In this document: piece by piece, positions 5,810 to 9,630 of the stretch
Layout: each line of letters opens with the position of its first letter
Numbering within the stretch: position 1 is the stretch's first letter
Source: Thermodesulfobacteriota bacterium
Lineage (GTDB): Bacteria > Desulfobacterota > Thermodesulfobacteria > Thermodesulfobacteriales > Thermodesulfobacteriaceae
Length of the DNA: 9,630 bases
NCBI GenBank assembly: GCA_003641645.1
Contig: QNAZ01000019.1
Coordinates: 1 to 9,630 of the forward strand
Direction: 5' to 3'
The notes under the pieces: generated by a model
What the model saw: only the letters and a program-made list of their open reading frames with translations
What the model was told of the DNA's origin: nothing
The model's database searches: none
Made by a program: the position numbers and the translations under genes

Positions 5810-8017
5810 ATGGAAAAAATAGGTGTATTTATATGCACTTCTTGCGATATTGGTAAACGTTTAGATATTGCAGAATTAGAAAATGTAGCTAAAGAACAAG
5901 GAGCTACTTCAGTATATAGTAGAGAATTTCTTTGTTCCAAAGAAGGAAGAGCATTTATAGAAGAAAAGATTAAACAAGATGGTCTTGATGCAGTATCTAT
6001 TTGTGCCTGTTCACAAAGAGTTAATTATGATGTATTTGATTTTGAAAATGTAGCAGTAGATAGAGCAAGTTTAAGAGAAGGAGTAGTTTGGAGCAGATTC
6101 CCTGTAGGTGAAGAAGGTAATATTTTAGAGGATACTGCAGAATATGTAGAGGGAGTATCTTTTAAAGATGAACTAATGGCTTTAGCAAAAGATTATGTAA
6201 GAATGAGTGTTGCAAAACTTCAAAGTTATAAATTTCCTGAACCATTTAAACCAGAAGAAGAGATTTCTAAAACTATTCTTGTAATTGGTGGAGGAGTTGC
6301 TGGATTGACTGCAGCAATAGAGTCTGCTAATGCTGGTTTTGAAGTAGTGCTTGTTGAAAAGGAAAAAGAATTAGGTGGATTTGTAGCTAAAATGAAAGCT
6401 CATTGTGAGGTTAAACATCCTTATAAAAATCTTGTTCCACCTATAGTAAATGATCTCATTTCTCAGGTAGAAAATAATGAAAAAATAAAAGTTTATAAAG
6501 GAGCAACTATTGCAAATATTTCAGGTATGCCAGGTTTGTTTAATGTGAAAATTAATGTAGGTGGAAAAGAAGAAGAGGTTAAAATTGGTGCAATTGTTTT
6601 AGCAGCTGGATTTAAACCTTATGATGCAAGTAAACTTACAGATTTAGGATATGGGAATATAAAAAATGTTGTTACAAATGTTCAATTTGAGGAAATGGCA
6701 AAAAATGGGAAATTAGTAAGACCTTCGGATGGAGCTCCGATTAAAAGTGTTCTTTTTATTCAATGTGCAGGTCAGAGAGACGAAAATCATTTACCTTATT
6801 GTTCAGGATATTGTTGTGTAGCTTCGCTTAAGCAGGCTAAATATATAAGAGAGGCAAATCCAGAGGCAAAAGTATTTATAATTTATGATCATATGAGAAC
6901 AATGGGTATTTATGAAAATTTTTATAAAACATTACAGGATGACCCTGGAGTCTTTTTAACCAAAGGTAAAGTAGTTGAAGTTTCTGAGGGAGAAGATGGA
7001 AAAGTAAAGGTAATAGTTGAGGAAACATTATTAGGAGAGAAATTGGAGATGAATGTTGATCTTGTTGTTCTTGCTATAGGAATGGTTCCTGTTACAGCAG
7101 AAGAACCTGTTCTTAATTTAGAATATAGACAAGGACCAGGGTTACCTCCTGATGAGCTTGAGTTATTTTATGGATATGCTGATTCTAACTATGTTTGTTT
7201 TCCTTATGAAACAAGAAGAACAGGAATATATGCAGCTGGTGCAATACATCAACCTATGACCATTGCTCAAGCAATAGAAGATGCTCGTGGAGCAGCACTT
7301 AAAGCAATACAGTGCTTAGTTGCTATTGAAGAAGGGCATGCAGTTCATCCAAGAACTTGGGATTATGCTTATCCAGAATTTGACCTTAAAATGTGCACCC
7401 AGTGTAAGAGATGCACAGAGGAGTGTCCTTTTGGTGCATTAAATGAAGATGAAAAAGGTAATCCTTTACCAAATATTACAAGATGTCGTCGTTGTGGAAC
7501 CTGTTTTGGTGCCTGTCCACAGAGAATTATTAATTTTAAGGATTACTCCATTGATATGGTAGGAAATATGATTAGAGCAACTGAAATGCCAGAGCAGGGA
7601 TATGGGCTTTATAGACTTATGGCTTTTGTTTGTGAAAATGATGCTTTACCAGCTCTTGATATGGCAGCTTATCAGAAAAAACCTATACCTGTAACTTTTA
7701 GAATAATTCCTGTAAGATGTTTAGGTGCAGTTAATGTTTCTTTTGTAAAGGATGCTATGAGTAAAGGTTATGATGGAATCCTTTTATTAGGTTGTAAATA
7801 TGGTGAAAATTATCAATGTCATTTTATTAAAGGAAGTGAACTTGCTAATAGACGTATGGAAAATGTTGCTGAGACATTACAACAACTTGCTTTAGAACAA
7901 GAAAGAGTTACTTTACATACTGTAGCTATTGATGAGATAGAAGAAGCAGTGAAAAAAATGAATGAATTTAATGAAGAAATAAAAGGATTTGATGAGAACC
8001 CATTTAAAGGTTGGTAA
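5810..8017 (+). CDS. qmoB: Qmo complex subunit B (HdrA-like with ferredoxin and MvhD-like domains)
   Basis: Second flavoprotein of the Qmo complex, cytoplasmic. Domains of the 735-residue protein in order: an HdrA-type N-terminal domain (1-140) with C9, C12, C42, C66 and C68, a possible iron-sulfur site; an FAD/NAD-fold HdrA core (about 152-505) with VIGGGVAG at 158-165, E183, CAGQRDE at 319-325 and YCSGYCC at 330-336; a 2x[4Fe-4S] ferredoxin domain with C529, C532, C535, C539 and C559, C562, C565, C569; and a C-terminal MvhD-like domain (about 600-735) with C608, C637, C662 and C670. That last domain resembles the hydrogenase delta subunit that docks electron-bifurcating hydrogenases to HdrA, but the first of its usual Cys pairs has one Cys left. 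Domain order is the normal QmoB order. ATG at 5810 follows aaggaggt (5795-5802), 16 bases after qmoA. Confidence 0.96.
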   Translation: MEKIGVFICTSCDIGKRLDIAELENVAKEQGATSVYSREFLCSKEGRAFIEEKIKQDGLDAVSICACSQRVNYDVFDFENVAVDRASLREGVVWSRFPVGEEGNILEDTAEYVEGVSFKDELMALAKDYVRMSVAKLQSYKFPEPFKPEEEISKTILVIGGGVAGLTAAIESANAGFEVVLVEKEKELGGFVAKMKAHCEVKHPYKNLVPPIVNDLISQVENNEKIKVYKGATIANISGMPGLFNVKINVGGKEEEVKIGAIVLAAGFKPYDASKLTDLGYGNIKNVVTNVQFEEMAKNGKLVRPSDGAPIKSVLFIQCAGQRDENHLPYCSGYCCVASLKQAKYIREANPEAKVFIIYDHMRTMGIYENFYKTLQDDPGVFLTKGKVVEVSEGEDGKVKVIVEETLLGEKLEMNVDLVVLAIGMVPVTAEEPVLNLEYRQGPGLPPDELELFYGYADSNYVCFPYETRRTGIYAAGAIHQPMTIAQAIEDARGAALKAIQCLVAIEEGHAVHPRTWDYAYPEFDLKMCTQCKRCTEECPFGALNEDEKGNPLPNITRCRRCGTCFGACPQRIINFKDYSIDMVGNMIRATEMPEQGYGLYRLMAFVCENDALPALDMAAYQKKPIPVTFRIIPVRCLGAVNVSFVKDAMSKGYDGILLLGCKYGENYQCHFIKGSELANRRMENVAETLQQLALEQERVTLHTVAIDEIEEAVKKMNEFNEEIKGFDENPFKGW

Positions 8018-8024
8018 AGGAGGT
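8016..8024 (+). promoter_or_regulatory. ribosome binding site that fixes the qmoC start
   Basis: The sequence aaaggaggt overlaps the last two bases of the qmoB stop codon and lies seven bases before the ATG at 8032. An in-frame TTG at 8011 would give seven more residues but has no such site and would lie inside qmoB, so 8032 is preferred. Overlap of the stop codon and this site suggests translational coupling of qmoB and qmoC. Confidence 0.8.
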
Positions 8025-8031
8025 AAAAGTT

Positions 8032-9225
8032 ATGGCTAATGGAGTAATAAAAGTAGATCCAGAATTAAAAATTATTAAAGAAATACAGCTATTAGGAGGT
8101 GACACATTAAAAAAATGTTATCAGTGTGCAACCTGTTCTACAGTTTGTCCTTTATCTACTGATGAAGCACCTTTTCCAAGAAAACAGATGATTTTAGCTC
8201 AATGGGGTTTTAAGGAAAAATTGCTTAATGATCCAACTATCTGGTTATGTCATCAATGCGGAGATTGCAACAAATATTGTCCAAGAGAGGCTAATCCTGG
8301 AGATGTAATGGCTGCTTTAAGACTTTTAGTTATTAAAGAAGCAACACCTTTTAAATTTTTGCACACCTTTTATAACAATCTTTGGGGATTTCTTATTCTT
8401 ATATTAATAGCTCTTTCTCTTATTTTAATTGCTGCCTTTGCAACATTTGGAGGGGTTCCAAACTTTTTCGATATTAATTCTTTTCCTTATGGCGGTCCTT
8501 CTTATAAAATTTGGTTTATACATCTTCCTGCGAGAGTTTTAATGATAGATGTGATATTTTTACCTTTATCAGCTTTTGTAATTATTATTTTATTCTCAGC
8601 TATTAATAAAATGTGGAATGCTTATGTTGAAACTTATGAAATACCTCAAGCATATAGATATGGAATGTGGACTATATTAAAAACTTATTTAATTCCTGCT
8701 ATTGGAGAAATTTTAAATCATACCAGATTTGAAAAATGCGAGGCTAATAAATGGAGAGCATTGCCTCATAAAGTTCTTCTTTGGGCATTTATTCTTTTAT
8801 TTCTCACTACAGCTATTGTTTTTATAATGGCTGATATTTTAGGATTTCATACACCTTGGAATCCAATTTTTCATCCTGTGAAATGGTTAGGAAACATCGC
8901 AGGTCTTATGCTTCTTTATGGGATCATTAGTATCCTTTTAGGAAGGTCTCAAGCTGAAAGAGAAAAAAGTGTAAGGACAAGTTATCCTGATAGTTTTTTA
9001 ATTTATTTAATTTTACTTGTAGGTTTAACTGGCTTTGGTATTGAAATCTTTCGTAGTATTCCTGGTATAAAATCTCTTACTTCCATAGTTTATCTTTCGC
9101 ATTTAGTATTTGTGTTTATTTTATTTTTAGGAGTAGCTTATTCTAAATTTGCTCATCTTGCTCTTAGGACAACAGCAATTGTATTTGATTTATATTTTAA
9201 GGATATAACTCAAAAAATGTCTTAA
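8032..9225 (+). CDS. qmoC: Qmo complex membrane subunit C (HdrC-HdrE-like fusion, cytochrome b)
   Basis: Membrane anchor and quinone-reactive subunit of the Qmo complex. It takes electrons from menaquinol and hands them to QmoAB on the cytoplasmic face. The 397-residue protein starts with an HdrC-like domain of two [4Fe-4S] motifs, C29, C32, C35, C39 and C73, C76, C79, C83. A cytochrome-b-like HdrE/NarI-type membrane domain follows, with about six helices by eye: 116-138, 166-190, 247-269, 286-304, 320-339 and 352-371. Haem b in homologues is bound by histidines in or near the helices; H164, H230, H246, H357 and H375 are candidates, which I cannot resolve without alignment. No signal peptide. 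Last gene of qmoABC, 14 bases after qmoB. No G+C-rich hairpin with a T-run follows it, so termination is unclear. Confidence 0.95.
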   Translation: MANGVIKVDPELKIIKEIQLLGGDTLKKCYQCATCSTVCPLSTDEAPFPRKQMILAQWGFKEKLLNDPTIWLCHQCGDCNKYCPREANPGDVMAALRLLVIKEATPFKFLHTFYNNLWGFLILILIALSLILIAAFATFGGVPNFFDINSFPYGGPSYKIWFIHLPARVLMIDVIFLPLSAFVIIILFSAINKMWNAYVETYEIPQAYRYGMWTILKTYLIPAIGEILNHTRFEKCEANKWRALPHKVLLWAFILLFLTTAIVFIMADILGFHTPWNPIFHPVKWLGNIAGLMLLYGIISILLGRSQAEREKSVRTSYPDSFLIYLILLVGLTGFGIEIFRSIPGIKSLTSIVYLSHLVFVFILFLGVAYSKFAHLALRTTAIVFDLYFKDITQKMS

Positions 9226-9244
9226 TATCCATTTGATCTTACTC

Positions 9245-9277
9245 TTGACAAAATTTTAAATTAAGTTAATTTTATAG
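9245..9277 (+). promoter_or_regulatory. possible promoter of the tRNA-tuf operon
   Basis: TTGACA at 9245-9250 is a perfect -35 element. TTTTAT at 9270-9275, in TTTTATAG, could be a -10 at a long 19-base spacing; a shorter spacing has only poorer matches. The spacer holds a small palindrome, aaattaa-g-ttaattt (9258-9272), which may be chance in AT-rich DNA. The position, 20 bases after qmoC and about 35 before tRNA-Tyr, is right for a stable-RNA promoter. Confidence 0.45.
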
Positions 9278-9283
9278 AAGAGC

Positions 9284-9366
9284 GGAGGGGTACCCGAGTG
9301 GCCAAAGGGGCCGGGCTGTAAACCCGGTGGCTTTTGCCTTCGGAGGTTCAAATCCTCCCCCCTCCA
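9284..9366 (+). tRNA. tRNA-Tyr (anticodon GTA)
   Basis: The acceptor stem pairs GGAGGGG (9284-9290) with CCCCTCC (9359-9365), and the discriminator base is A9366. The anticodon stem CCGGG/CCCGG (9311-9315, 9323-9327) encloses loop CTGTAAA, with anticodon GTA at 9318-9320. A long variable arm (about 9328-9341) marks the class II form expected of bacterial tRNA-Tyr. The T arm is GGAGG-TTCAAAT-CCTCC (9342-9358). The 3' CCA is not encoded. The stems are almost all G-C, against AT-rich surroundings. Confidence 0.97.
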
Positions 9367-9388
9367 TTTAAAATTTTTTAAAATAAAT

Positions 9389-9460
9389 GCGGGCGTAGCT
9401 CAATGGTAGAGCATCAGCCTTCCAAGCTGAGGGTTGCGGGTTCGAGTCCCGTCGCCCGCT
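9389..9460 (+). tRNA. tRNA-Gly (anticodon TCC)
   Basis: The acceptor stem pairs GCGGGCG (9389-9395) with CGCCCGC (9453-9459); the discriminator is T9460. The anticodon stem TCAGC/GCTGA (9414-9418, 9426-9430) encloses CTTCCAA, with anticodon TCC at 9421-9423. The T arm is 9436-9452, with loop TTCGAGT. CCA is not encoded. An AT-only spacer of 22 bases separates it from tRNA-Tyr. Confidence 0.97.
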
Positions 9461-9482
9461 TGGAGAAAAAATTTTTTAAAAA

Positions 9483-9558
9483 GCCCACGTAGCTCAGGAG
9501 GTAGAGCACTTCCTTGGTAAGGAAGTGGTCACCGGTTCGAATCCGGTCGTGGGCTCCA
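9483..9558 (+). tRNA. tRNA-Thr (anticodon GGT), CCA encoded
   Basis: The acceptor stem pairs GCCCACG (9483-9489) with CGTGGGC (9548-9554); the discriminator is T9555 and the CCA end is encoded at 9556-9558. The anticodon stem CTTCC/GGAAG (9509-9513, 9521-9525) encloses TTGGTAA, with anticodon GGT at 9516-9518. The T arm is ACCGG-TTCGAAT-CCGGT (9531-9547). It is the last tRNA before tuf, as in many bacteria. Confidence 0.97.
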
Positions 9559-9592
9559 TTTATATAATGATTATATTTAGGGGGAGAAGGAG

Positions 9593-9630
9593 ATGGCGAA
9601 GCCAAAGTTTGAGAGGAAGAAGCCGCATTT
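9593..9630 (+). CDS. tuf: elongation factor Tu, first 12 codons (cut by window end)
   Basis: The visible start MAKPKFERKKPH is the typical EF-Tu N-terminus, just before the GTP-binding region, which lies outside the window. EF-Tu brings aminoacyl-tRNA to the ribosome. The order tRNA-Tyr, tRNA-Gly, tRNA-Thr, tuf is a classic bacterial arrangement, so cotranscription with the tRNAs is likely. GGAG at 9583-9586, six bases before the ATG, is the probable ribosome binding site. All five lysine codons are AAG, and the others include GCG, GAG, AGG and CCG. This is far more G/C-ending than the AT-rich genes upstream. Confidence 0.93.
   Translation, partial: MAKPKFERKKPH

Noticed and set aside
8011..8031. 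TTG at 8011 as an alternative qmoC start
   Set aside because: It lies within the end of qmoB and lacks a ribosome binding site; the extra residues only translate the ribosome binding site of the ATG at 8032.
9563..9568. Perfect TATAAT before tuf as a separate tuf promoter
   Set aside because: No -35-like sequence lies at a suitable distance (the region is the 3' half of tRNA-Thr), and TATAAT is common in such AT-rich spacers; cotranscription with the tRNAs is simpler.
9414..9605. Minus-strand open frame of 63 residues containing RIRTGD and ATGLEPATLSLEG
   Set aside because: It is the reverse complement of tRNA-Thr and part of tRNA-Gly. Such tRNA-antisense peptides are a well-known source of false hypothetical proteins.

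Overview
The window carries the core of cytoplasmic dissimilatory sulfate reduction, followed by the start of a tRNA-tuf translation operon. All genes are on the + strand. The DNA is AT-rich (about one third G+C by eye), while the tRNA stems are very G+C-rich, which suggests a thermophile. Gene content and base composition point to a thermophilic sulfate-reducing bacterium of the Thermodesulfobacterium or Thermodesulfovibrio kind. The Shine-Dalgarno sites (AGGAGG type) and the tRNA-Tyr/Gly/Thr-tuf order are bacterial. The exact genus is inference.

Layout. Bases 1-71 are a leader with a possible promoter. Then come sat (72-1442, ATP sulfurylase), an uncharacterised 132-residue gene (1467-1865), aprB (1897-2397) and aprA (2430-4430), with gaps of 24-32 bases and a strong ribosome binding site each: a sat-orf-aprBA operon. 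A strong intrinsic terminator (4447-4484) closes it. It abuts a second perfect hairpin with 24-bp arms (4477-4531) lying just before the qmoA ribosome binding site. qmoA (4546-5793), qmoB (5810-8017) and qmoC (8032-9225) follow with gaps of 14-16 bases. After a 58-base spacer with a promoter-like sequence come tRNA-Tyr(GTA), tRNA-Gly(TCC), tRNA-Thr(GGT) and the first 12 codons of tuf (EF-Tu), cut by the window end.

How they work together. Sat activates sulfate with ATP to adenosine 5'-phosphosulfate (APS). AprBA reduces APS to sulfite and AMP. QmoABC, a membrane-bound complex built from heterodisulfide-reductase-like parts, is the accepted electron link from the menaquinone pool to AprBA. Sulfite reduction (dsr genes) is not encoded here.

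The pathway itself is well described. The least explained items are the cysteine-free small protein embedded between sat and aprB, the tandem terminator/hairpin that splits the apr and qmo transcription units, and the archaeal-looking sat-orf-aprBA cassette. I saw no mobile element, CRISPR array or defence system.
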